A stretch of DNA of 64,000 bases. Source: a virus. The stretch is taken from IMG/VR virus record IMGVR_UViG_3300021963_000050, positions 1 through 64,000 of that record. One strand, given 5' to 3'. A program made the translations under genes and the position numbers. The stretch's first letter is position 1. Every line of letters starts with the position of its first letter. Below, in pieces: positions 52,275 through 60,067 of the stretch. Below the pieces are notes generated by a model. It saw nothing but the letters and a program-made list of their open reading frames with translations, was not told the DNA's origin and ran no database searches.

Positions 52275-55168
52275 ATGTTTGTTGCGTGGTACGCAAAATC
52301 ATTTCCATTTGTTTGAATTATTTCATCCTCATTACTTTTAATACTTTCGGCTTGAAGAGCGACAACTTTTCTATTTAAATCAACCCAATAAGGGTCTGCT
52401 AATTTTAAACTGTCTTCAACGTACATATAGAACGGGTCTCTGTTCACTCTATTCCAAAACAAGACCTCACTATCTGATAAGGTCATAACCTCATCGTATT
52501 TGTCTTGACCATCTTCTTTGAGTGGAAACCCACTTACTAACTCACATTGAGTCCTTGTAAAGTATTGTCTGTCTTCAGGTTTTTCAACCAAAATATCGTG
52601 ACGTATTTCAGGACTAAACACCACCAAAAGAGGTTCAATTCTTTTATTGAAATTTGTTAGATATCTCGCAACATTATAGTCACCCGTCATATCAGGATTA
52701 TTACTCAATTCTTTTTCGGATATCATGTAACAATTAATTTCAATATAATCAGGCGGTACTGGTTTATTGTATTTTAATAAAAATTCTTCTTGGTATTTTT
52801 TAGTCGGTTTACTTATCTTTTGAACATCACCATCTGATTTTTTTGTACCATTATTGATGTAATAAATTGTCTCACCTAAAGTTGCGGGATAGTTATTTTG
52901 TATAACCAGCTCCATGTGAGCTTGTCGAGACATTAAAGAACCTGCTTTTGTGGTCTTTTTGATGTGTTTTTTATAGTCTTCTACAGATTGTTTTACACGA
53001 GACTTATTCGCCATCTTAGACAATGGTATTTGTTTATTATAAATTTGTTGGACGTATCTATAATAAAGTTCAACGAAAGATAAACCATCACCATTTAATA
53101 AATGTTTCAAACCCTCATCCAAAAATTCAACAACATATTGTTGTAGTTTTTTAGATTTGATAGTATTACCGGTTAGTTTAATCTTTTCTTTTCCCTTCTT
53201 CAGAAGTTTAATGATGTAGTTCTTTCTTGATACGTTAATACACGCGGGTGCGGTATAGTCAATATCAAGACCCATTTCATTTCTCATAAAGGTATCATTG
53301 AATTCTGCAGTGTCCGCTTCGATTCCAATGTACTCTTTACCTTCTTCAACCAATTCGTTTAAACCTTTACCGATGTAAACATGAGTATCAATATCATCGG
53401 GGGTTGAAAAGTTCACACCGTCAGTATCCATAACCAAAGGTACATACCCCTTTTTCTCAAAGAACATAATCATCATACGAAGACATTGTCTTCCGGTACA
53501 AGTGATTGTCTCACCCATATTCATATCTCCCCACGGAAATACTTGAGGGGCGGAAAGTGAACCAAAATACGCGTTGATAAAAATCTTAATTGGTAATTGT
53601 TTTCTATCATACATCTCCGCTTCAATAGGATTTGTTTTAGACAATTCACCCGCAAGTCTTTTATATTTGATACGAATGTTTCGGAAATACTTTAACATCG
53701 ATTTCTGAACACCCATAACATCACATTCAGGGAAAACATCGTACACCAATTGAATTGATGGATAAAGAGACGCGTAGTCAAATTTTACAATGTTTTTTGA
53801 ATAACCAACGTTTAACAATCTTGATAAACCACCAGTAATTGCTCTCTTCTCATCTTTTGTTGGTATCGCCAATCCATTTTCATAGGACCAAGCCAACATG
53901 ATAATTTTCCAAAGAGTCGCAGTACCCATAGTTGCAATCCTTTCATAGGTTGTTGGTACCAATTTAGAAAGTAAAAAAGTTGATTGAGAGAAGGAATCAT
54001 CCACAATCATTGTTTCGTACAAGTCATCGTCAAGATATTGTTCTACAATTCTTTCACCTGGCCAAATTTCATACTTACCGGGATACTTGTCTAAAAGATT
54101 TTCCGTTCCCGGCTCACCTATCTTTTTATATTTACCTGTTTTAGGGTTGATGTAGTAACTATCATTTTCCAAATAAATTTTAGAAATGAATGCACCATCA
54201 ACATATACACGATTTGGTTTTTCTTTTTCCAAATACTGTGTAATATACTTCAAACCCCACGATTTAATTTCAGAGTTAATTGCTTGGGCTCTTCTTACAG
54301 CGTGTGCAATATCAACAATATTGTGTCCCCATATTATATGTTGGGTATAAGGTTCGACCTCATTTGCTAATTTAAGAACCCCTTCTTTTTGTTTAATACC
54401 ATCAGAGGTTAGAATCGCGGTACACTCTTCAATATCAACACCAAGAATTTCTGCTCTTTTAAGAATAAAAGGAAAGTCAAATGACGCTGAATTATAACCA
54501 CCAATAATTGTTGGTTTTAAATCCTTTATGATTTCAAAAAATTGTTCAATACATTTTTTTTCACCATCAGGACCAAAAGCTGGAATTGTTTTTTGTAAAC
54601 CACGATTGTCTTTTACTCCAATAAGAATTATCTCATTGGTTTCGGGTTCAAGACCCGTGGTCTCAATATCGAATACAAAACGATGAACACCCGAATAATC
54701 GTCAATACCCTTGAATAATCTTTTTTTCTTTTGAATCAGATATTGTTCAACAGGTGACAGTATCGTAAACAAATGTCTAAATTTTTCACCCCAAGGGTCT
54801 ATTCCACCTTGTTTAAAAAAGTTAATCAATTCTCGATAACCCTTTAGACTTTTAACCAAATAACACTGACCATTTTCAAGTCTTTCGTTACCATGGGTTT
54901 CAAGTTTATCGATTATGATACCATACTCCCCCATTTTTTTCTTTTGTAAGGACTTACTTCCTTGATAAAAATTGCAAGAACTTAAGTCACCCACCCAAAG
55001 AAATGGAGTTAATGAATCAGGTTTAACAACCTTACCCCTTACAGGGTCTTGAATAATTTTGTAGATTTTGTTGTGTTGATAATCGTATTCCACCCCAACA
55101 ATGAATTCTTCGGGGTCCCAACCATTTAAAAAGTTCTCGATTACCTCTTGAGAAATTACTTCTGACAT
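52271..55168 (-). CDS. gp43: DNA polymerase, family B (gp43)
   Basis: A 965-residue replicative polymerase (T4 gp43 has 898). Proofreading exonuclease: Exo I FVFDIETTGLEP (about 164-175) and Exo II IIGGYNSASFDFPF. Polymerase: motif A VKFDYASLYPSI (about 460-471), motif B KIFINAYFGSLSAP (about 526-539), and motif C VMDTDGVNF (about 578-586), where both catalytic Asp are kept although the usual S after DTD is G. The C-terminal region contains the thumb and a possible clamp-binding tail. It faces the gp13-like gene with a 4-base overlap and has a host-type promoter plus a perfect dyad upstream. Confidence 0.95.
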   Translation of the reverse strand: MSEVISQEVIENFLNGWDPEEFIVGVEYDYQHNKIYKIIQDPVRGKVVKPDSLTPFLWVGDLSSCNFYQGSKSLQKKKMGEYGIIIDKLETHGNERLENGQCYLVKSLKGYRELINFFKQGGIDPWGEKFRHLFTILSPVEQYLIQKKKRLFKGIDDYSGVHRFVFDIETTGLEPETNEIILIGVKDNRGLQKTIPAFGPDGEKKCIEQFFEIIKDLKPTIIGGYNSASFDFPFILKRAEILGVDIEECTAILTSDGIKQKEGVLKLANEVEPYTQHIIWGHNIVDIAHAVRRAQAINSEIKSWGLKYITQYLEKEKPNRVYVDGAFISKIYLENDSYYINPKTGKYKKIGEPGTENLLDKYPGKYEIWPGERIVEQYLDDDLYETMIVDDSFSQSTFLLSKLVPTTYERIATMGTATLWKIIMLAWSYENGLAIPTKDEKRAITGGLSRLLNVGYSKNIVKFDYASLYPSIQLVYDVFPECDVMGVQKSMLKYFRNIRIKYKRLAGELSKTNPIEAEMYDRKQLPIKIFINAYFGSLSAPQVFPWGDMNMGETITCTGRQCLRMMIMFFEKKGYVPLVMDTDGVNFSTPDDIDTHVYIGKGLNELVEEGKEYIGIEADTAEFNDTFMRNEMGLDIDYTAPACINVSRKNYIIKLLKKGKEKIKLTGNTIKSKKLQQYVVEFLDEGLKHLLNGDGLSFVELYYRYVQQIYNKQIPLSKMANKSRVKQSVEDYKKHIKKTTKAGSLMSRQAHMELVIQNNYPATLGETIYYINNGTKKSDGDVQKISKPTKKYQEEFLLKYNKPVPPDYIEINCYMISEKELSNNPDMTGDYNVARYLTNFNKRIEPLLVVFSPEIRHDILVEKPEDRQYFTRTQCELVSGFPLKEDGQDKYDEVMTLSDSEVLFWNRVNRDPFYMYVEDSLKLADPYWVDLNRKVVALQAESIKSNEDEIIQTNGNDFAYHATNI

Positions 55169-55198
55169 ATCGTATATTTTTGTTTTGACATATTTGCT

Positions 55199-55215
55199 TA
55201 CAACACCGTGTTGTA
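55199..55215. promoter_or_regulatory. gp43: perfect dyad (operator candidate) upstream of gp43
   Basis: TACAACAC-C-GTGTTGTA: 8-base arms around one central base, 31-47 bases before the polymerase ATG and 14 bases downstream of the promoter box at 55229. A one-base loop cannot form an RNA hairpin without opening the stem, so a dimeric DNA-binding repressor is a better guess than a translational operator. Confidence 0.5.
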
Positions 55216-55228
55216 GTTTGCCTTATAA

Positions 55229-55259
55229 CAAGTATACGAAATTACTACCAAATATCAAA
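55229..55259 (-). promoter_or_regulatory. gp43: Bacteroidota-type promoter of gp43
   Basis: Minus-strand TTTG (55259-55256), exactly 19 bases, then TATACTTG (55236-55229), one mismatch to TAnnTTTG. It ends 60 bases before the ATG. The TTTG box overlaps the end of the preceding gene. Confidence 0.75.
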
Positions 55260-55623
55260 ATATGGTAATAAATAATTTTTCCTTTATCGGAAGTATCAGT
55301 TTTGTTGTTGGATTTAAATTGGTATCTAAAAATTGTACGGTAATCTTACCCTCGTATTTACCAATTTTTGATGTTTGAGATTCTGTAAATCTGTGAGTTA
55401 TATAATACTCGTCAGTGGTTTGATTGTATTTTTTATCTCTAGTTGTTATTAAACAATCTGAATTTAATATTTCAGGTTCACCCGTTTTTGCATCGTACAT
55501 ATCAAATGTGATGTCACAACTTTCTAACAAATCATTAAATCCGGATTTGTCATTTTTACCATCATCAATTAACCTCATTTTAAGTATTGGGTCAGATGCT
55601 CCTTGTCGTATAAAAAATTCCAT
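55255..55623 (-). CDS. BppU-N-like virion protein
   Basis: A 122-residue beta-rich protein. The start FIRQGASDPILKMRLIDDG and the later KIGKYEGKITVQFLDTNL fit the BppU N-terminal / Ig-like fold found at the base of phage receptor-binding complexes (an R/K-x-G-D/S-x-x-P-x-L-x-x-x-L opening and a G-x-Y-x-G-x-x-x-x-x-F strand near the end). It lies in the adhesin cluster with the PA14-tip fibre gene upstream and a TATTTAT element 8 bases before the ATG. A baseplate-to-fibre adaptor is the likely role. Confidence 0.5.
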   Translation of the reverse strand: MEFFIRQGASDPILKMRLIDDGKNDKSGFNDLLESCDITFDMYDAKTGEPEILNSDCLITTRDKKYNQTTDEYYITHRFTESQTSKIGKYEGKITVQFLDTNLNPTTKLILPIKEKLFITIF

Positions 55624-55631
55624 ATTGATTA

Positions 55632-55638
55632 ATAAATA
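55632..55638 (-). promoter_or_regulatory. TATTTAT element, 8 bases before the ATG at 55623
   Basis: Minus-strand aaTATTTATTAA between the PA14 fibre gene and the BppU-like gene. Confidence 0.5.
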
Positions 55639-55656
55639 TTATTCTTTTTATTTTAA

Positions 55657-56691
55657 TTAAAATCCATTTGTTGAAGGATTATAAAAAACTAAACCTGTCA
55701 CATTTGTTGTTTTTGTTATGGTCGGCGATGAGTAACTAAATGTCATAACATCACCACCACCAATTTCACCAAATTGTATTCTTATTGGATAGTAATTTCC
55801 AGCAACTAATGAAAACGTAGCCGATACTTCCTGAACCCCATGAGCACCACCATTGTTTATATTTGAATTAGCGGTGGTAAAACCTGATAATGCATTTGCA
55901 CCAATCCAAAGATAAGAACCATCATCACTTGATAAGAAGAATGTATATGTTTCTGTTGTTGTTGCCTTAAAATACCCCAACCATTGACAACTAAAATCAG
56001 ACCCGTCATTACTTGATGGTTCAGTTATTGAAGTTGTTTGAACCGAGGTGGCAGGATTTGTACCAAAGGTCGTTGGGGTTGCAGTTGCGAAAAACGCCGG
56101 ATTTTCGCTATGATAACCAGAATATGTTGTTTTATATAAACCAGCACTAAACGCACTTGTTGGAGTTGGAGTTGGTGTTAATGTTGGGGTGATAGTTGGT
56201 GTTAATGTCGGTGTTATTGATGATGTTGGAGTGATAGTTGGTGTTATAGAAGGTGTTCTACTTGGTGTTAATGAAGGTGTGACAGTTGGTGTTGGTGTAA
56301 CTGTAGGTGTTAGTGAGGGAGTAACGGAACTTGTCGGTGTAATTGATGATGTCAACGACGGTGTGACCGACGAGGTAAGAGAAGGTGTTACCGAAGGTGT
56401 TCTACTTGGTGTTAATGAAGGTGTTATACTTGGTGTTGGTGAAGATAATACGGTAGACGGGGTTGTGGAACTTGTTGGTGTCGGTGAAGGTCCCGTTTCA
56501 ATAACATATAAAGTACATGTACTACCAAAAGCCGGAAAAAACAATGAATATGTCCCATAAAAATAAGGTGCAACATAATCGTATGGTAAAACTTGTGTAC
56601 CCAAATTAATAGTCCCACCCGTATCGGGATAGTATGTAATAACCGCCGATTGACCAGTATAATTTGTTGAGACTATTTTTAAAGTATCCAT
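55657..56691 (-). CDS. fibre/adhesin with Pro-Thr stalk and PA14-like tip
   Basis: A 344-residue protein in three parts. Residues 1-68 form a head paralogous to that of the repeat fibre at 3155 (shared [13 protein letters not shown] and FP, 32 of the first 59 residues identical by hand count). Residues about 69-178 form a Pro/Thr/Ser stalk of [12 protein letters not shown] units. Residues about 180-344 form a PA14-like domain: LYKTTYSGYHSENP, SCQWLGYFKATTTETYTFFL, SSDDGSYLWIG, the G-A-H-G loop and YYPIRIQFGEIGGGD. PA14 domains often bind glycans. It is the complete, compact version of the giant repeat fibre and probably binds the host surface. Confidence 0.75.
   Translation of the reverse strand: MDTLKIVSTNYTGQSAVITYYPDTGGTINLGTQVLPYDYVAPYFYGTYSLFFPAFGSTCTLYVIETGPSPTPTSSTTPSTVLSSPTPSITPSLTPSRTPSVTPSLTSSVTPSLTSSITPTSSVTPSLTPTVTPTPTVTPSLTPSRTPSITPTITPTSSITPTLTPTITPTLTPTPTPTSAFSAGLYKTTYSGYHSENPAFFATATPTTFGTNPATSVQTTSITEPSSNDGSDFSCQWLGYFKATTTETYTFFLSSDDGSYLWIGANALSGFTTANSNINNGGAHGVQEVSATFSLVAGNYYPIRIQFGEIGGGDVMTFSYSSPTITKTTNVTGLVFYNPSTNGF
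56158..56488 (-). repeat. Pro-Thr stalk repeat of the PA14 fibre
   Basis: Same kind of 12-base unit as at 1-2960, here about 110 residues long. The plus strand shows the matching GVTEGV-type frame, which is not a gene. Confidence 0.85.
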
Positions 56692-56723
56692 TTATTTAAA
56701 ATATAATATTTTGTTTAGTATTT

Positions 56724-58094
56724 TTAAAGTCCTACCATGCTATCCACACAATCTTCAACACATTCAATTATATCGTAATTTGGTTTAATATCAACCAAAT
56801 AATGATGTCTTACCCTTACGTAGTTTAATGGTTCTTGATAATATTGGACTCTTTTAAAATTAAAACAAGAGGTACCCATATTATGAATTCCACCTGAATA
56901 TTGAGTACCACCAGCCCATGATTGTATAAATGGTTGGTCACCTCTAGTTGATGGTATAACTTCTTCCCATCCTTTTAATTTATAGATTGTTCTGCCGTTT
57001 AAATAAATTTTTAAAGTACCCAATCTTCTATTTCTTTCTAACGCCCATTTCTTATTTAATTCTTCCGCAGTTGTATAAATAGTTGTTTGTGTTGATGTTA
57101 CTGCGGTGATAACAGTATCGGTATATGGAATAGTTTTTATTCCCGGTATTAAATCATTCCACCCACCATCATTTTCTAAATTACAATCCGTATAATACTT
57201 ATCTCGTTCAAAAGTAATTGTAACATTAAAATCTTTTGACGTACCACTAACACATAATACGGGTGTTTGACCCGATGAAGTATAATATGATTCTGTATAA
57301 CCACTATCGGTCACACAAACACCTGAATATCTAATTGCTCTCCATTGTATTCTACCATCATTTGTGAATGAAAATGATAGATTATTATCTGCGTAATTTG
57401 ATATTGAACTCTCATTTCTAACACCTAAATAATAAATCGTCCTTCCACTTGTCCAATTAGAACCATCTTTATTAAGTACCAAATCAATTGTCCAACCTTT
57501 TTCATTTCTTCTCTGTACTTTGTAAGAACAATTATCAGTTCCAGCACCATGATTTATTTGATATGCCCATGGTTTTGCGGTTGGAATTGGGTCTTGAGGA
57601 CAACAATTATCACTGATAATTTCTGTGACACAAGGATATTTGGCACCAATCCCATTAAAATTTGCAACATTTAGAGAATTTGGATTGGATGCGGGGTCAT
57701 TATAAATGTTCGCATTATGAACAAAATAATGTTTATAACCACTTCCATCGATGTATTCATAAACATCATTCTCTAAAATTAAATCTGAATTTTGTAGTTG
57801 GGTTGTAAATCCACTATAAGGTAAAACCCAAGACCAACCTGAAAATAATGAACCTGTTATATAAGAGGTTAAATTCACTTCAAGTAGGGATATAGTATCC
57901 CTTACACAATCAGTTCCGGTCATACCTGTTGTGTTAATAGTCAATCCTGTATATGATATACTATTATCCAAATCCAAAACCAAACTATCATAATCTAATT
58001 CAGTTTTAGAAATTTCGTAATCGTAATATTCCGAAGAATCGAGTTGTAAATCTAATTTACTCCCCCAAAATTTAAGTATGTTTTGACTATTCAT
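56724..58094 (-). CDS. virion protein with lectin-like (ConA/LamG) region
   Basis: A 456-residue beta-rich protein with many Tyr, Ser, Thr and about ten Cys. The middle (GWTIDLVLNKDGSNWTSGRT, FSFTNDGRIQWRAIRYSG) and the later TLKIYLNGRTIYKLKGWEEV followed by GGIHNMGTSCFNFKRVQYY follow the strand order of a concanavalin/LamG-like sandwich, a fold used for sugar binding in fibre proteins. It is the first gene of the three-gene adhesin cluster, with a TATTTAT element 8 bases before the ATG. A role in receptor binding or fibre structure is inferred. Confidence 0.6.
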   Translation of the reverse strand: MNSQNILKFWGSKLDLQLDSSEYYDYEISKTELDYDSLVLDLDNSISYTGLTINTTGMTGTDCVRDTISLLEVNLTSYITGSLFSGWSWVLPYSGFTTQLQNSDLILENDVYEYIDGSGYKHYFVHNANIYNDPASNPNSLNVANFNGIGAKYPCVTEIISDNCCPQDPIPTAKPWAYQINHGAGTDNCSYKVQRRNEKGWTIDLVLNKDGSNWTSGRTIYYLGVRNESSISNYADNNLSFSFTNDGRIQWRAIRYSGVCVTDSGYTESYYTSSGQTPVLCVSGTSKDFNVTITFERDKYYTDCNLENDGGWNDLIPGIKTIPYTDTVITAVTSTQTTIYTTAEELNKKWALERNRRLGTLKIYLNGRTIYKLKGWEEVIPSTRGDQPFIQSWAGGTQYSGGIHNMGTSCFNFKRVQYYQEPLNYVRVRHHYLVDIKPNYDIIECVEDCVDSMVGL

Positions 58095-58102
58095 GCTATT
58101 CT

Positions 58103-58109
58103 ATAAATA
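58103..58109 (-). promoter_or_regulatory. TATTTAT element, 8 bases before the ATG at 58094
   Basis: Minus-strand agaTATTTATAG in the 57-base gap between two divergent virion genes; it pairs with a plus-strand copy at 58127. Confidence 0.55.
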
Positions 58110-58126
58110 TCTTTCCTTTCTTTTGA

Positions 58127-58133
58127 TATTTAT
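58127..58133 (+). promoter_or_regulatory. TATTTAT element, 18 bases before the ATG at 58152
   Basis: Plus-strand tgaTATTTATAT, back to back with the minus-strand copy at 58103-58109. Confidence 0.55.
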
Positions 58134-58151
58134 ATTAAAAAAGATATTTGC

Positions 58152-58910
58152 ATGGATAAATACATTAAAAATATTATTGAGGAAACTTTTGCGTCCAAAA
58201 AACAACAAAGATTCTTTTATGCCAAGGCGAACGACAAATCAACATCAAAGAAAGAAAGAAACAAATGGTCCAAATGGGCTAAAGAATATTCTGACGATAC
58301 CGACTTTGAAAAAATACCAGAAAAGGTTGAAACTGAGGTAGATGAAATAGTTGACGAAAAAGGTAATATCGCTAGAAGAAAAACACCAAATACAAAATCA
58401 AGTAAAGGTGGTTCAAAATCAACGACTGACAAAGTGGTATACACTGGAGCTGGGTCAATGGGTATTCACGGTGTTCATGGTACTCACACATCTTTAAGAT
58501 ATTGGGCGGAATCTGATTTAAGTAAAGCTTTAGGTTATAAAAATACTTTGGGTCAAGATGAGGACATTGAAGATGCATATGAATATTTTGAAGATGACCT
58601 TGGTATGGGTGATGATGAAAGTAAAGAAAGATTATCATCATATGGTTACGATGAAAATTTAAAAGGTGATAAAGTAAGATTAATAGAAAACCCAAAAAAA
58701 TTTGTAAAAGATTACGTTGAAAGTGTCATAAGAAAAAAATCATCCTCAGAGGATTTGGTTAAAAAAGACCAAACCGAAGACATTAAGGGTGAATTAAATC
58801 CAATTATCAAAAGACAAATCACTTCTTTAAAAAATACTTTAGTTAAAAATAATTTGTCAGTTGAGGATGTAATTGACATTCTTAAATCAGAAGACGAAAC
58901 CGATGAATAA
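58152..58910 (+). CDS. unknown charged protein, first gene of plus-strand late block
   Basis: A 252-residue highly charged protein. The N-terminal ASKKQQRFFYAKAND motif is a short pattern shared by several small phage proteins. A glycine/histidine stretch (GAGSMGIHGVHGTHTSLRYW, about 98-117) may bind metal or form a turn. An acidic stretch (QDEDIEDAYEYFEDDLGMGD) and a helical tail follow. No family is recognised. It shares an 8-base overlap with the next gene, and a late-type element lies 18 bases before the ATG. A capsid-internal or scaffold-like protein is a guess. Confidence 0.6.
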   Translation: MDKYIKNIIEETFASKKQQRFFYAKANDKSTSKKERNKWSKWAKEYSDDTDFEKIPEKVETEVDEIVDEKGNIARRKTPNTKSSKGGSKSTTDKVVYTGAGSMGIHGVHGTHTSLRYWAESDLSKALGYKNTLGQDEDIEDAYEYFEDDLGMGDDESKERLSSYGYDENLKGDKVRLIENPKKFVKDYVESVIRKKSSSEDLVKKDQTEDIKGELNPIIKRQITSLKNTLVKNNLSVEDVIDILKSEDETDE

Positions 58911-59400
58911 AGAATTAAAAGGAAGGATTTTTGATATTCCTCAGGACATTTTAGATAAGATAAACCATACAGTAGTTGGTTTAAATAGTGAAAATGTGCG
59001 TGGTATTCAAAGAGCTAAAAAACTTTTAATCGATAAAAAAGTAAAATACGGTCAACTCAAGAGGATAATTCATGATATTCAAAACATGGATAAAATGAAT
59101 GAAAAAGTTAAATATGACTTATGCGGTGGAGATTTGATGGAAAAATGGGCTAAACAATTTTTACAAGGAGAAAGAGATTTAATAAGTAATAGGAAAGACT
59201 CCAAAAAAAGGGCGGATGATATAACATCAATGACTGGTGAGAGAAAAAACAGTCACTTGAAATCACACACAAAAAGATTTAGTTTCAAAGTCCCAATAAA
59301 TTTGGTTAAAAGTAATTCCCACAAAACCAGTGTTTCACCTTTAACATCTATGAAACTATTCGAAGAGATTGATAAAATAAAAAAATTAATTAGTTATTAA
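58903..59400 (+). CDS. unknown basic protein
   Basis: A 165-residue protein from the ATG at 58903 (MNKELKGRIFDIPQDIL), overlapping the previous stop by 8 bases. The frame is open 10 codons further up, but the overlap start fits the tight packing of this block. The protein is basic and helical (QRAKKLLIDKKVKYGQLKRI), with a Lys/Ser/His-rich middle (HLKSHTKRFSFKVP). It is not recognised. The neighbours are all virion-type genes, so a nucleic-acid-binding head protein is possible. Confidence 0.55.
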   Translation: MNKELKGRIFDIPQDILDKINHTVVGLNSENVRGIQRAKKLLIDKKVKYGQLKRIIHDIQNMDKMNEKVKYDLCGGDLMEKWAKQFLQGERDLISNRKDSKKRADDITSMTGERKNSHLKSHTKRFSFKVPINLVKSNSHKTSVSPLTSMKLFEEIDKIKKLISY

Positions 59401-59401
59401 T

Positions 59402-60067
59402 ATGCCAACACAATTAGAAATAATCGGAGACAGAGAAAGAAACCTTCTTGTATCAAGAAATGAATACAACTACGGGGATTTATATAGTTCAAGCAATACA
59501 GGTGCATTATCAGACGGTGACGAAAGAGGTAAGGGTGAATTAAGTGGTAGTATTGGTTCAAAAACCGATATCGGTGAAAGAACCTCATTACAATCCAAAA
59601 ACATTTATGGACCAACCAATCAGTACGGAAGTGGAAATGCTAACGCACTTTCGGATGGTGATGAAAAAGGTAAAGGAGAGTTAAGTGGTAATATAGGTTC
59701 TAAGACTGATATCACAGAAAGAAACACTCTTGTTGCTAAAAACGTCTACAATAATTCATTTCAATACTCATCAGGTAATCCTAACGCATTATCAGATGGT
59801 GACGAAAGAGGAAGAGGTGAAAACAATTCAGGTGGTGTTGGTACCTTAACCGATATCAATGAAAGAACCACTCTTATTGCTAAAAATATTTATAACAACA
59901 ATTTTGGTTACTCTTCTGGTAATCCCAATGCATTGTCAGATGGTGATGAAAAAGGACGAGGTGAAAACAATACAGGAGGTGTTGGTACTGTAACCGATAT
60001 TAACGAAAGAACTGTTTTAAAAGCAAAAAATAAATACGGTAGCACAAAAACATATCCCGATTTTTAA
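59402..60067 (+). CDS. four-repeat acidic protein, probable structural
   Basis: A 221-residue protein made of four tandem copies of a 47-48-residue unit; the word ALSDGDE begins at residues 35, 82, 129 and 177. Each copy continues (R/K)G(R/K)GE, a Gly/Ser/Thr stretch, TD(I)xER(T)xLxxKNxY and then a Tyr/Asn-rich linker. The regular length, acidic D-G-D loops and Gly content suggest a repetitive beta or calcium-binding-type fold. No family is recognised. It shares one base with the next start (TAATG) and is one base from the previous stop. Confidence 0.65.
   Translation: MPTQLEIIGDRERNLLVSRNEYNYGDLYSSSNTGALSDGDERGKGELSGSIGSKTDIGERTSLQSKNIYGPTNQYGSGNANALSDGDEKGKGELSGNIGSKTDITERNTLVAKNVYNNSFQYSSGNPNALSDGDERGRGENNSGGVGTLTDINERTTLIAKNIYNNNFGYSSGNPNALSDGDEKGRGENNTGGVGTVTDINERTVLKAKNKYGSTKTYPDF

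Noticed and set aside
56189-56560. A plus-strand frame of similar GV-T-EGV repeats.
   Set aside because: It is the antisense of the Pro/Thr stalk of the PA14 fibre.
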